DNA from: Gammaproteobacteria bacterium
Lineage (GTDB): Bacteria; Pseudomonadota; Gammaproteobacteria; PS1; Pseudothioglobaceae
Assembly (NCBI GenBank): GCA_015658965.1
Contig: DQNX01000068.1
Coordinates: 1 to 22,220, forward strand
DNA length: 22,220 bases
Direction: 5' to 3'
Of the stretch, positions 8,521 through 15,537 are shown in pieces. Position 1 is the stretch's first letter; each line of letters opens with the position of its first letter. The translations under genes were made by a program, and so were the position numbers. The notes beneath the pieces are model-generated. The model was not told the origin of the DNA and made no database searches. It worked only from the letters and a program-made list of their open reading frames with translations.

Positions 8521-8736
8521 TTAAAGGGGTAGTTAAGACCCTCCTCACTTTTGCTTAAACCCCTGTTAAAACCCAGCTAAAAGTGGCAAAAAATTGATTT
8601 ATAGCCTTGTTATTTAGCTTGTTTGAATGCCGACATAAAAATTTAGGAAATGTTAAGAATGAGGGTTTTATATTTCACAATAACAGTTTTTAGTGATTTA
8701 AATCCGAACTTTATCGTTATTTAATTACTTTTAGTG

Positions 8737-8767
8737 AATTATAACCAAAGTAGTGGTGGTTATAATT
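8737..8767 (-). terminator. 11-bp hairpin at the tsaE 3' end
   Basis: Perfect inverted repeat AATTATAACCA (8737-8747) and TGGTTATAATT (8757-8767) with a 9-nt loop. It begins at the last base of the tsaE stop codon and points downstream on the minus strand. The stem is AT-rich and no clean T run follows, so it may be a terminator or a 3'-end stabilising structure. Confidence 0.4.
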
Positions 8768-9237
8768 TATACTTTTAAACTGTTTAAGAGTGACTCACCA
8801 ATCTTGCTGTGAGCACTAATTGATAGGGTTCTTGCTTGATCTTCACCGCTAATTTTGATGATCATATCGGCAGGCTCAATGGCACCCTTACCCAGTTCAG
8901 CCCATTCGATCAGCTGAATGTGGCCTGGGCCTGAGTATTCTCGAATGCCAATATATTCCAGCTCTTCTGGGTCGCTGAGGCGATAACAATCAAAATGGTG
9001 AATGTTGATGTCGTCATTTTGATAACTTTCTACCAAGGCGTAGGTAGGGCTTTTGACTCGATCAAAACCAAAGGTTTGAATAAAGCCTCTGGCAAATGTG
9101 GTTTTTCCAGCGCCCAGATCACCTTCAAGATAAATCACTAATGCGTCGTTATTTTTTTTTGCAGATTGTGCCAAGCGTTGTGAAAATTGCGTTGTTTCTT
9201 TTTCGCTTGCCAGTACAAAGTTCAAAATAATTGCCAC
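8767..9237 (-). CDS. tsaE: TsaE, ATPase of tRNA t6A37 synthesis
   Basis: P-loop ATPase that works with TsaB and TsaD in making N6-threonylcarbamoyladenosine at position 37 of ANN-decoding tRNAs. The Walker A motif is GDLGAGKTT at about 39-47; the later HHFDCYRL and LIEWAELG motifs are typical of the YjeE family. The length of 156 aa is normal. The start is GTG at 9235-9237, because no in-frame ATG exists before the P-loop. It overlaps the 3' end of the upstream antiporter gene by 16 nt, so the two are likely one transcript. A run of nine A residues lies in codons 26-29 (see findings). Confidence 0.92.
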   Translation of the reverse strand: MAIILNFVLASEKETTQFSQRLAQSAKKNNDALVIYLEGDLGAGKTTFARGFIQTFGFDRVKSPTYALVESYQNDDINIHHFDCYRLSDPEELEYIGIREYSGPGHIQLIEWAELGKGAIEPADMIIKISGEDQARTLSISAHSKIGESLLNSLKV

Positions 9238-10175
9238 ATATAGAAGCCAAATATACTAACTAACACAACGCCTTCGAAGCGATTGATGATGTGTTTTTTG
9301 CCAAATTTATACGAAACTACGAACAGCAATACAGTCAATAATAACATCACTGGATAATCTCTGCTCAGCACTTCTTCGGGCACATTGGAAGGGTGAATAA
9401 GCCCTGGTATTGCTAATACAGCAATGGTGTTAAAAAGGTTTGAGCCGATGATGTTACCCACCACCATGTCAAATTGTTTTTTCAAAACACTGCTGATGGA
9501 AACTGCGAGCTCTGGCAGGCTGGTACCAAGTGCCACGACGGTTAGGCCGATGATCAAGTCAGATATTTGGAAGAATTTTGCGATTTCAACGCCACCATAT
9601 ACCACCAATTTTGCACTAGAGATAAGCACGGTTAAACTAACCACCAGCATAATCCAGGTTTTTTTGGTTTGACTTTTATCCACAACATGTTCAAGGTCTT
9701 CAAATGTGTGGTGTTTTTTATTTTGTGCCTCTTTTAGCGTGTAGGCTAAAAATAAAACCAGAAGCGACAATAGGATAAGGCCATCCGTCACGTCCAGATA
9801 TCCATCACTTAATAATAAACCTGCACAAAGTGTGGCAACCATTAAGAAAATCCACTCTTTTTTAAGAATGTCTTCGTGCACTACAATGGGGGTAACGATG
9901 GCGCTAATACCTAATACTAAAGCAATATTAAAAATATTAGAGCCAATCGCATTGCCGATACTTAAACCGGTATTGCCATCCATGGCGGCCAATCCAGAAA
10001 CTAACATTTCAGGGGCAGAGGTGCCAAAGCCAAAGATAATAAGGCCAATAATCAGCGGTGAGACCTTAAAAATATTGGCGATTTTTGCCCCATTTTCGGT
10101 GAATTCGTCTGCGCTCCAAATTAAAAGTGCAAATCCTGATAATAAAGCAATAATTGGTAGTAGAATATCGGGCAT
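9222..10175 (-). CDS. Na+/Ca2+ exchanger-type antiporter (YrbG-like, CaCA family)
   Basis: Inner-membrane cation antiporter of the CaCA superfamily. The two inverted alpha repeats are clear: GTSAPE (51-56) with GNAIGSN (74-80), and GTSLPE (217-222) with GNIIGSN (240-246). The acidic residues of these repeats normally bind the cation. The 317-aa protein has about ten membrane spans, split by a charged cytoplasmic loop at roughly 148-173. The ion specificity (Ca2+/Na+ or K+ dependence) cannot be read from the sequence. It precedes tsaE with a 16-nt overlap. Confidence 0.9.
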   Translation of the reverse strand: MPDILLPIIALLSGFALLIWSADEFTENGAKIANIFKVSPLIIGLIIFGFGTSAPEMLVSGLAAMDGNTGLSIGNAIGSNIFNIALVLGISAIVTPIVVHEDILKKEWIFLMVATLCAGLLLSDGYLDVTDGLILLSLLVLFLAYTLKEAQNKKHHTFEDLEHVVDKSQTKKTWIMLVVSLTVLISSAKLVVYGGVEIAKFFQISDLIIGLTVVALGTSLPELAVSISSVLKKQFDMVVGNIIGSNLFNTIAVLAIPGLIHPSNVPEEVLSRDYPVMLLLTVLLFVVSYKFGKKHIINRFEGVVLVSIFGFYMWQLF

Positions 10176-10223
10176 GTTTTTAGACTAAATAATTTTTACC
10201 TATTATAAATGGATTGAGCACCT

Positions 10224-10817
10224 ATGAGTGAAACAGAATTTTTAATTGGCCGTTGTGGTTTGGACTTGCAAGATGATTTTTATCCGGATGATTTGCCACC
10301 AGAATGGCGTTTTGATTATTATTCTACGGCGTTTAAAACCTTGTCTTTACCCATTGACACCGATGAAGATCTAGATCAAATTTTTGAAGCGCTGGAAGAT
10401 TCCGATGAAGAATTCGAATTGGTGTTATCAATCGAACAAGCACAATTAACAGCACCAGACCAATTAACGGCATTACTAGCCAGCGTGGTAGATTATCAGT
10501 CACACTTTACTTTGTTTTGTGAAGTGGATGAGACACCGAAGAAAGCGGTGATGGATTTGTTAGAAGGTTACCAAGTTTGTTTTCAGTCATCCAAATCTCT
10601 GAATCTTGGTCTACAAGAGGCTCAGGTTGTTGATAAAACCCTGAGTTTTAACCAGTACCCTGTTTTATATTCTGCAGAGGTTTTGGATGAAAAGCAAATA
10701 CGCACTTATCTTGAGCAAGTGTCGAGAATTAACACCAAAACTTTATTGATTTGCAAGTTTGCAGAGAGTGAAGCACTTAATAAAATTCGTATTATTGCTG
10801 AGTTGTTAGGGTTTTGA
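10224..10817 (+). CDS. Short acidic DUF72-like protein of unknown function
   Basis: I do not recognise a characterised gene. The first ~45 residues (IGRCGL, then DFYPDDLPPEWRFDYYS) resemble the opening of DUF72/YecE proteins, which start with a glycine-rich strand followed by an FYPxxLP...YY motif and form a TIM-barrel-like fold. At 197 aa it is shorter than the usual 240-290, and the segment 48-70 is unusually rich in Asp and Glu. It is divergent from the antiporter gene (48 nt between starts), and its stop overlaps the TTG start of hemD. The DUF72 relation is an inference from motif memory. Confidence 0.75.
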   Translation: MSETEFLIGRCGLDLQDDFYPDDLPPEWRFDYYSTAFKTLSLPIDTDEDLDQIFEALEDSDEEFELVLSIEQAQLTAPDQLTALLASVVDYQSHFTLFCEVDETPKKAVMDLLEGYQVCFQSSKSLNLGLQEAQVVDKTLSFNQYPVLYSAEVLDEKQIRTYLEQVSRINTKTLLICKFAESEALNKIRIIAELLGF

Positions 10818-11542
10818 ATGTTTTATTAACCCGCCCATTAAACCAAGTTAAGCCACTGCAAGCATTGGTTTGTGCGCAGGGCTATCAAGCACTATTATTT
10901 CCAACTTTAAGAATTGAGGCCTTAAAAAGTGTGCCTTTAAAAGAGCGTTATGATGTGGTTATTTTCATTAGCGCGAATGCGGTGAAATATGGCTTAGAGG
11001 CTTTAAGCTCTTTAGATCATCGCCATGATCAAATTTTTGCTGTGGGCGCGGCCACGGCAAAAAAACTGAATGCCTCTGGATTTGAAGTTGATGCCTTTCC
11101 ACCAGAAAAAGCTTCTAGCGAATCGTTGCTGGCAATGAGCAAAGTGAAGGCACTTTCGGATAAAGAGATTTTGATTTTTCGAGGCAAGGGCGGTCGAGAA
11201 ACGCTCAGAGAAGGGCTTGGAAAAAACAATGTGGTTGAGTATATTGAAGTTTATGAACGTATCGAATGCGCCATCGAGGCTTTTCACCAAACATCACTGG
11301 CTGATTTTTTGGCTGATGATCGAGGCATTATCACGGTGACCAGTGTTGAAAATTTATCAACTTTAATAACAATGGTGAATAAAATGAATGCAAATGCACT
11401 GGAAGCTATTAAGCAGTATCCATTGGTGGTATTAAGTGAACGGATTAAAACCTATGCGCAATCCGTGGGTTTTAATCGGGTTGGGGTTGCACCACAAACC
11501 AATGATGAGGGGCTTATGCAGGCGATAAAATCTATTTCTTAA
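10814..11542 (+). CDS. hemD: HemD, uroporphyrinogen-III synthase
   Basis: Cyclises hydroxymethylbilane to uroporphyrinogen III, the branch point for haem, siroheme and cobalamin. The N-terminus NVLLTRP is the family signature. Other familiar segments are VIFISANAVKYGLE (about 49-62), AVGAATAKKL (about 73-82) and ITVTSVENLSTL near 175-186. The length of 242 aa is normal. The start is TTG at 10814, which overlaps the upstream TGA; the nearby ATG at 10818 is out of frame. Family sequence divergence is always high, so identity rests on the start motif and overall pattern. The product feeds the siroheme needed by the dsr operon. Confidence 0.86.
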   Translation: MNVLLTRPLNQVKPLQALVCAQGYQALLFPTLRIEALKSVPLKERYDVVIFISANAVKYGLEALSSLDHRHDQIFAVGAATAKKLNASGFEVDAFPPEKASSESLLAMSKVKALSDKEILIFRGKGGRETLREGLGKNNVVEYIEVYERIECAIEAFHQTSLADFLADDRGIITVTSVENLSTLITMVNKMNANALEAIKQYPLVVLSERIKTYAQSVGFNRVGVAPQTNDEGLMQAIKSIS

Positions 11543-11555
11543 AACACTAATACAC

Positions 11556-11589
11556 TTGACAAACGGATATAACCTAGTTATTTTGTCAA
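11556..11589 (+). promoter_or_regulatory. Sigma70-like promoter within a dyad
   Basis: A consensus -35 TTGACA (11556-11561) is followed after exactly 17 nt by TATTTT (11579-11584, 4 of 6 consensus positions). The same stretch forms a perfect inverted repeat TTGACAAA (11556-11563) and TTTGTCAA (11582-11589), with a second pair ATAAC/GTTAT inside (11569-11573 and 11577-11581). It lies 34 nt upstream of the next start codon. The dyad may be an operator. Confidence 0.55.
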
Positions 11590-11622
11590 AAATAGCTTGC
11601 TTTCTGGGGAGAGAAGATAATA

Positions 11623-12057
11623 ATGGTTAAGTTAAGCGTGTCCAAAGCTGCAAAAATGTTGGGTATTAGTCGTTTTGATATTCAGGATCAAATCAACAGT
11701 GGAAAATTACAAACTCATGAGGGCTATGTCACCATAGACAGTCTTAGGTTGGCCTATCCAAAAGCTAACTTACACTCTGAACAAGACAAACGCATTGAAA
11801 AAATGCAGCAAATTAAAGACAATGCTGTGTACAAATCAGCGTCAGTTGACGCTGCACATACTGAAAATGAAAAGGCTTATGTGAATGCCATTGCCACTTT
11901 AAAAAATAGGATTTATAAAGAGGAAATTAAAAACCAACATTACGAACATATGTTTGAAGAGTTGACCGAGCGTTTGGCGATTCTTGAAGAACATTGCCAT
12001 TCAGACGACAAAGATTACATGCACCAGCTGCAAAAATGGGTGAGTCAACAGCACTAA
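11623..12057 (+). CDS. Small HTH plus coiled-coil protein, function unknown
   Basis: A 144-aa protein with no assigned function. Residues ~4-45 read as a MerR/excisionase-like helix-turn-helix (SVSKAAKMLGISRFDIQDQI, then a short wing and TIDSLRLAYP). Residues ~85-125 are rich in Lys and Glu with heptad-like spacing and could form a coiled coil for dimerisation. The tail has scattered His and Cys residues. A GGGGAGAG ribosome site fits the ATG. It has its own promoter inside a dyad. Its end overlaps the convergent metF stop by 4 nt. A DNA-binding regulator is the simplest reading, but similar HTH modules also occur fused to other domains. Confidence 0.8.
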   Translation: MVKLSVSKAAKMLGISRFDIQDQINSGKLQTHEGYVTIDSLRLAYPKANLHSEQDKRIEKMQQIKDNAVYKSASVDAAHTENEKAYVNAIATLKNRIYKEEIKNQHYEHMFEELTERLAILEEHCHSDDKDYMHQLQKWVSQQH

Positions 12058-12875
12058 GCTAGATTTTTAGCAATCGATAGTGAAGGCTCAACTCGGTTCA
12101 TTGAGTAAAAGTGAAAGCTATCTACCCCTTGGTCTTTAAGGTTTTGACATAAATTAGAGACAACGTCAGTGCCAAATAATGCCAAAGATTCCAAATCATC
12201 TTCGTAGAGTTTGAGTCTTTCTAAAATCCATTTAGGGATTTCCGCACCACACATATTAGAGAACCTAACCAATTGCGTGTAATTAGTAATGGGCATAATC
12301 CCTGGGGTAATTGGCACATCGACGCCCAATTTTTCGACTTCGTCTTTAAATCTAAAATAAGCATCAGCATTGTAAAAGTATTGAGTAATAGCCGCATCTG
12401 CGCCGGCTTTGATTTTATTGGCGAAATGCTCAAGATCGGTTTGAATGTTTTTAGCTTGTGGGTGCACTTCGGGATAAGCCGCCACTTCAATATGAAAGTG
12501 ATCGTTGTATTCGGATTTGATAAATTCAACCAATTCATTGGCATAATGAAAATCACCAATATCACGTACACCAGAAGGAATGTCACCGCGTAATGCAACA
12601 ATGCGGTTAATACCGGCGGTTTTATATTGATCAAGCATTTCGATTATTTTACTTTTTTCAGAGTCAATACACGATAAATGCGGCGCTGCTGGAATGCCAT
12701 CATTGACTTGAATGTCTAATACGGTTTCAAGTGTGGCCTCTTGCGTGGTGCCACCAGCACCAAAGGTTACCGAAAAATATTCTGGATTAATAGTGCTTAA
12801 TTTACGTCGAACTTGTGCCAAAGTTTGTTTGCCTTTTTCGGTTCTTGGTGGAAAAAATTCAAAACTTGTTTTCAT
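12054..12875 (-). CDS. metF: MetF, 5,10-methylenetetrahydrofolate reductase
   Basis: Flavoprotein that reduces methylene-THF to methyl-THF for methionine synthesis. Family signatures are evident: FEFFPPRT at 5-12 with the catalytic Glu in FEFFPP; VTFGAGGTT near 36-44; ALRGD near 93-97; ITQYFYNAD near 163-171; and TPGIMPI near 191-197. The length of 273 aa is a little short of E. coli MetF (296) but complete. It is convergent with the small HTH gene and divergent from infA. Its upstream region holds the MITE-like element. Confidence 0.95.
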   Translation of the reverse strand: MKTSFEFFPPRTEKGKQTLAQVRRKLSTINPEYFSVTFGAGGTTQEATLETVLDIQVNDGIPAAPHLSCIDSEKSKIIEMLDQYKTAGINRIVALRGDIPSGVRDIGDFHYANELVEFIKSEYNDHFHIEVAAYPEVHPQAKNIQTDLEHFANKIKAGADAAITQYFYNADAYFRFKDEVEKLGVDVPITPGIMPITNYTQLVRFSNMCGAEIPKWILERLKLYEDDLESLALFGTDVVSNLCQNLKDQGVDSFHFYSMNRVEPSLSIAKNLA

Positions 12876-12910
12876 TGGTGCTTAAAGTTGATGCAAAATA
12901 CGCTAATTAT

Positions 12911-13016
12911 AGCTTGAGACCTTTGCATGAATATGAGTAATCAGCAAAATACCACCCCCAAGTTAATAAAATCTGCACTTTGCCAGTCATCCCTATTCAT
13001 GCAAAGGTCTCAGCTT
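12911..13016. mobile_element. MITE-like element, 96 bp, with 5-bp flanking repeat
   Basis: Perfect 18-bp terminal inverted repeats GAGACCTTTGCATGAATA (12916-12933) and TATTCATGCAAAGGTCTC (12994-13011) bound a 60-bp interior with no coding capacity. Identical AGCTT pentamers flank the element on both sides (12911-12915 and 13012-13016), as expected of a target-site duplication. No transposase is present in the window. It sits in the divergent metF/infA promoter region. The ends resemble, from memory, those of some IS5-like elements, but the family is not established. Confidence 0.7.
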
Positions 13017-13111
13017 ATTTGAATAAAAGTATCGCTCTTCCCTTTTAATACTAACACCTTTGTAATCGGGTAAAATAACCCCAATTTACTAAGTTGAGAT
13101 AAAGTTAATAA

Positions 13112-13330
13112 ATGTCAAAAAGCGATTACATTGAGTTAGAGGGCGTGGTTAAAGAAAAACTGCCAAATACCACATTTACAGTCGAATTGGAAAATGGCCA
13201 CAGTGTATTGGCCCATATTTCTGGGAAAATTCGCAAACACTATATTCGCATTCTACCGGGTGACAGAGTTACCGTAGAAATGACACCTTATGATTTGACC
13301 AAGGGTAGAATTACCTTTAGACATAAGTAA
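13112..13330 (+). CDS. infA: Translation initiation factor IF-1
   Basis: Single S1/OB-fold protein that binds the ribosomal A site at initiation. The length of 72 aa equals E. coli IF-1. The ending PYDLTKGRITFRHK and the internal LPNTTFTVELENGH and GKIRKHYIRILPGD stretches are diagnostic. A weak purine stretch (TTGAGATAAAG) precedes the ATG. The stop is only 11 nt before tRNA-Leu, so the two are probably transcribed together. Confidence 0.97.
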   Translation: MSKSDYIELEGVVKEKLPNTTFTVELENGHSVLAHISGKIRKHYIRILPGDRVTVEMTPYDLTKGRITFRHK

Positions 13331-13341
13331 AACTAATTATT

Positions 13342-13426
13342 GCCGATGTGGTGGAATTGGTAGACACGCTGGATTCAAAATCCAGTTCCTTCGGGAGTGA
13401 CGGTTCGACCCCGTCCATCGGTACCA
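13342..13426 (+). tRNA. tRNA-Leu(CAA)
   Basis: The 85-nt cloverleaf has acceptor arms GCCGATG (13342-13348) and CATCGGT (13416-13422), discriminator A and an encoded CCA. The anticodon stem CTGGA/TCCAG encloses loop TTCAAAA, giving anticodon CAA at 13376-13378 (reads TTG). The long variable arm, with its TTCCTTCGGGA hairpin, is typical of a class II leucine tRNA. The T arm GTTCGACCC is standard. It lies 11 nt after infA and 21 nt before oadG. Confidence 0.97.
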
Positions 13427-13447
13427 AATTAATAGACAAAGAATAAT

Positions 13448-13699
13448 ATGGAACAACAAACAGACTTAATAGCAGAAGCAATAACCCTCACACTGTTTGG
13501 TATGGGTTTTGTATTTTTGTTTTTAACGTTGCTGGTGTTTGTAACCAAGCTAATGTCTGTTGTAATTCAAAAAATGAACAAGCAGTCGTCACCAAAGGAT
13601 GATGTGCATCATAGCGACAATTTAAGCCTAAAAGACGAAATGGACGAAGAGGCTAAGTTCGTGATTGAGCAAGCCATCAAGATGCATAGGGGGGCGTAA
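13448..13699 (+). CDS. oadG: Oxaloacetate decarboxylase gamma subunit
   Basis: Small membrane anchor of the Na+-pumping oxaloacetate decarboxylase. One N-terminal membrane span (residues ~13-38, containing LFGMGFVFLFLTLLVF) is followed by a charged cytoplasmic tail, the usual OadG layout. The length is 83 aa. In characterised enzymes the tail joins OadA to OadB and contributes metal binding. oadA follows after 5 nt, with a G-rich ribosome site overlapping the oadG end. Confidence 0.9.
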   Translation: MEQQTDLIAEAITLTLFGMGFVFLFLTLLVFVTKLMSVVIQKMNKQSSPKDDVHHSDNLSLKDEMDEEAKFVIEQAIKMHRGA

Positions 13700-13704
13700 A
13701 GACC

Positions 13705-15531
13705 ATGTTAAAGTTTTTAAGAGATATCACTAAAAAATCCAATAATTCAGAAGGCAAAAAGGTAGAAATTACTGAGCTTGTCTTTAGAGATGCACACCAA
13801 TCCCTATTTGCAACCCGCATGCGTATTGACGACATGCTACCGATTGCAGACAAGCTTGATAAAATTGGCTATTGGTCAGTGGAGTCGTGGGGCGGTGCAA
13901 CGTTTGATTCTTGCATTCGTTATTTAGGCGAAGACCCTTGGGATAGAATTCGTGAGATTAAGGCTGTGATGCCAAACACACCTCAGCAAATGTTGCTTAG
14001 AGGGCAAAACTTATTAGGTTATCGCCATTATAGTGATGATGTCGTGCGTAAATTTGTTGACCGTTGTGTTGATAATGGTGTGAACGTTTTCCGTATTTTT
14101 GATGCGATGAATGACATACGCAATCTTAAAACAGCAACAGATCAAACCATTAAACTCGGTCAACATGCGCAAGGGACTATTTCTTACACAGTCAGTCCGG
14201 TGCACACTATGCAAACATGGGTCGATATGGCCAGAGAGATCGAAGACATGGGTGCTCATTCACTCTGTATTAAAGACATGGCAGGTTTGTTACAGCCTTA
14301 TGTTGCCTATGATTTGGTCAAAGCATTAAAAGCAGCCGTCGATATTCCTATTCAGCTTCATGCACATGCGACCACCGGGCTTTCTACTGCAACAATCATC
14401 AAGTCGGTTGAGGCGGGTATTGATCGTGTGGATACAGCAATTGGCTCTATGAGTATGACTTACGGACATTCCGCGACAAATTCTGTGGTGTCTATTTTAG
14501 AAAATAGCCCAAGAAAAACAGGATTAGATTTACAAAAATTGGAAGAAATTGATGCCTACTTTAGGCCGATTCGTTGTAAATATGCCAAGTTTGAAGGCTC
14601 ACTTAAAGGTGTGGATTCACGTATCTTGCTTTCACAAGTGCCTGGTGGTATGTTGACCAATATGGAAAGCCAACTGCGTGAGCAAAATGCCTCAGATAAA
14701 ATTGATGAGGTAATGCTTGAAATTCCACGCGTTCGTAAAGATTTGGGCTATATTCCACTGGTCACACCAACGTCACAAATTGTGGGCACTCAAGCTGTGC
14801 TAAATGTGTTGACTGGTGAACGTTATAAAACCATCACTAAAGAATCAGCCGGGATATTGAAGGGTGAATATGGCTCAACACCAGCACCTGTTGACCAAGC
14901 TTTACAAGCAAAAATATTAGAAGGTGGCGAGCCTATTACTTGTAGGCCTGCAGATAACATTGCACCAGAAATGCATATTCTTGAGCAAGAATTTGACAAA
15001 GTTGTTGCCGATAAAGGCATTACTTTGGCGACTAACAAAATTGACGACTTACTCACTTATGCCCTGTTCCCACAGGCAGGTATTGTATTCTTAGAAAACA
15101 GAAGTAACCCTGATTTCTTTGAGCCAATACCACAAGTCAATGACACTTATACGCAGCCAGAAAAAGAAGAAGGCACTTACACAGTATCGTTTAAAGGTGC
15201 CTCTTATACAGTTGAAGTATCCGCCGGTGGTGATGTTACTTCAATGAAATCAGCATCAGATGCTACAGCACCAGCACTGACTGAAAAGCAGATTGTTGAC
15301 GATGTGCCAACCACTGCTGGCGAGCCAATTGGTGCGCCACTCTCGGGCACTATTTGGAAAGTAATGGTGTCCGTTAATCAGAGGGTTGCTGAAGGGGATG
15401 TCTTGGTTATTTTAGAAGCCATGAAAATGGAAACCGAAATCAGAGCGGCTCGAGGCGGCGTGGTTACCGATATCAACGTTAAAGAAGGCGACACGGTAAC
15501 TGTAGGCCAAACTTTAATAACACTCGCATAA
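13705..15531 (+). CDS. oadA: Oxaloacetate decarboxylase alpha subunit, biotin-containing
   Basis: Carries the carboxyltransferase reaction from oxaloacetate to biotin. The N-terminal carboxyltransferase domain (about 20-285) has FRDAHQSLFATRMR (28-41) and the metal-site HAHATTG (His219, His221). A conserved carboxylase region follows to about 470, then a linker and a C-terminal biotinyl domain with EAMKMET; the biotin-accepting lysine is Lys574. The length is 608 aa. The N-terminus has about 15 extra polar residues compared with typical OadA, but the ATG has the best ribosome site. Pyruvate carboxylase subunit B is closely related; the adjacent oadG and oadB favour the decarboxylase. Confidence 0.94.
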   Translation: MLKFLRDITKKSNNSEGKKVEITELVFRDAHQSLFATRMRIDDMLPIADKLDKIGYWSVESWGGATFDSCIRYLGEDPWDRIREIKAVMPNTPQQMLLRGQNLLGYRHYSDDVVRKFVDRCVDNGVNVFRIFDAMNDIRNLKTATDQTIKLGQHAQGTISYTVSPVHTMQTWVDMAREIEDMGAHSLCIKDMAGLLQPYVAYDLVKALKAAVDIPIQLHAHATTGLSTATIIKSVEAGIDRVDTAIGSMSMTYGHSATNSVVSILENSPRKTGLDLQKLEEIDAYFRPIRCKYAKFEGSLKGVDSRILLSQVPGGMLTNMESQLREQNASDKIDEVMLEIPRVRKDLGYIPLVTPTSQIVGTQAVLNVLTGERYKTITKESAGILKGEYGSTPAPVDQALQAKILEGGEPITCRPADNIAPEMHILEQEFDKVVADKGITLATNKIDDLLTYALFPQAGIVFLENRSNPDFFEPIPQVNDTYTQPEKEEGTYTVSFKGASYTVEVSAGGDVTSMKSASDATAPALTEKQIVDDVPTTAGEPIGAPLSGTIWKVMVSVNQRVAEGDVLVILEAMKMETEIRAARGGVVTDINVKEGDTVTVGQTLITLA

Positions 15532-15537
15532 TTTAGC

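Larger units (their letters stand above)
8278..8766. other. 489-bp non-coding gap after the dsr operon
   Basis: No convincing gene is seen on either strand between dsrR and tsaE, which converge here. The gap contains short perfect hairpins at 8296-8312 and 8330-8352, a longer-looped pair at 8410-8418/8439-8447 followed by a short T run, a repeat-like block at 8455-8520, and an 11-bp hairpin at the tsaE end. Each is listed separately except the weak 8410-8447 pair. The remaining sequence (about 8525-8730) is AT-rich and featureless to my eye. Confidence 0.6.

Noticed and set aside
10818..10829. ATG at 10818 as the hemD start
   Set aside because: It is out of frame with hemD and meets a stop after three codons; the TTG at 10814 gives the family N-terminus.
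12221..12634. 137-codon minus-strand open frame within metF
   Set aside because: It overlaps metF in another frame on the same strand and its composition is not protein-like; metF is clearly the real gene.
12916..13011. CRISPR array or attenuator instead of a MITE
   Set aside because: There is one inverted pair, not direct repeats with spacers, and the flanking AGCTT duplication favours an insertion.
13019..13076. A promoter for infA
   Set aside because: A TAAAAT box at 13071-13076 is visible, but no acceptable -35 lies 16-18 nt upstream, so I did not call it.
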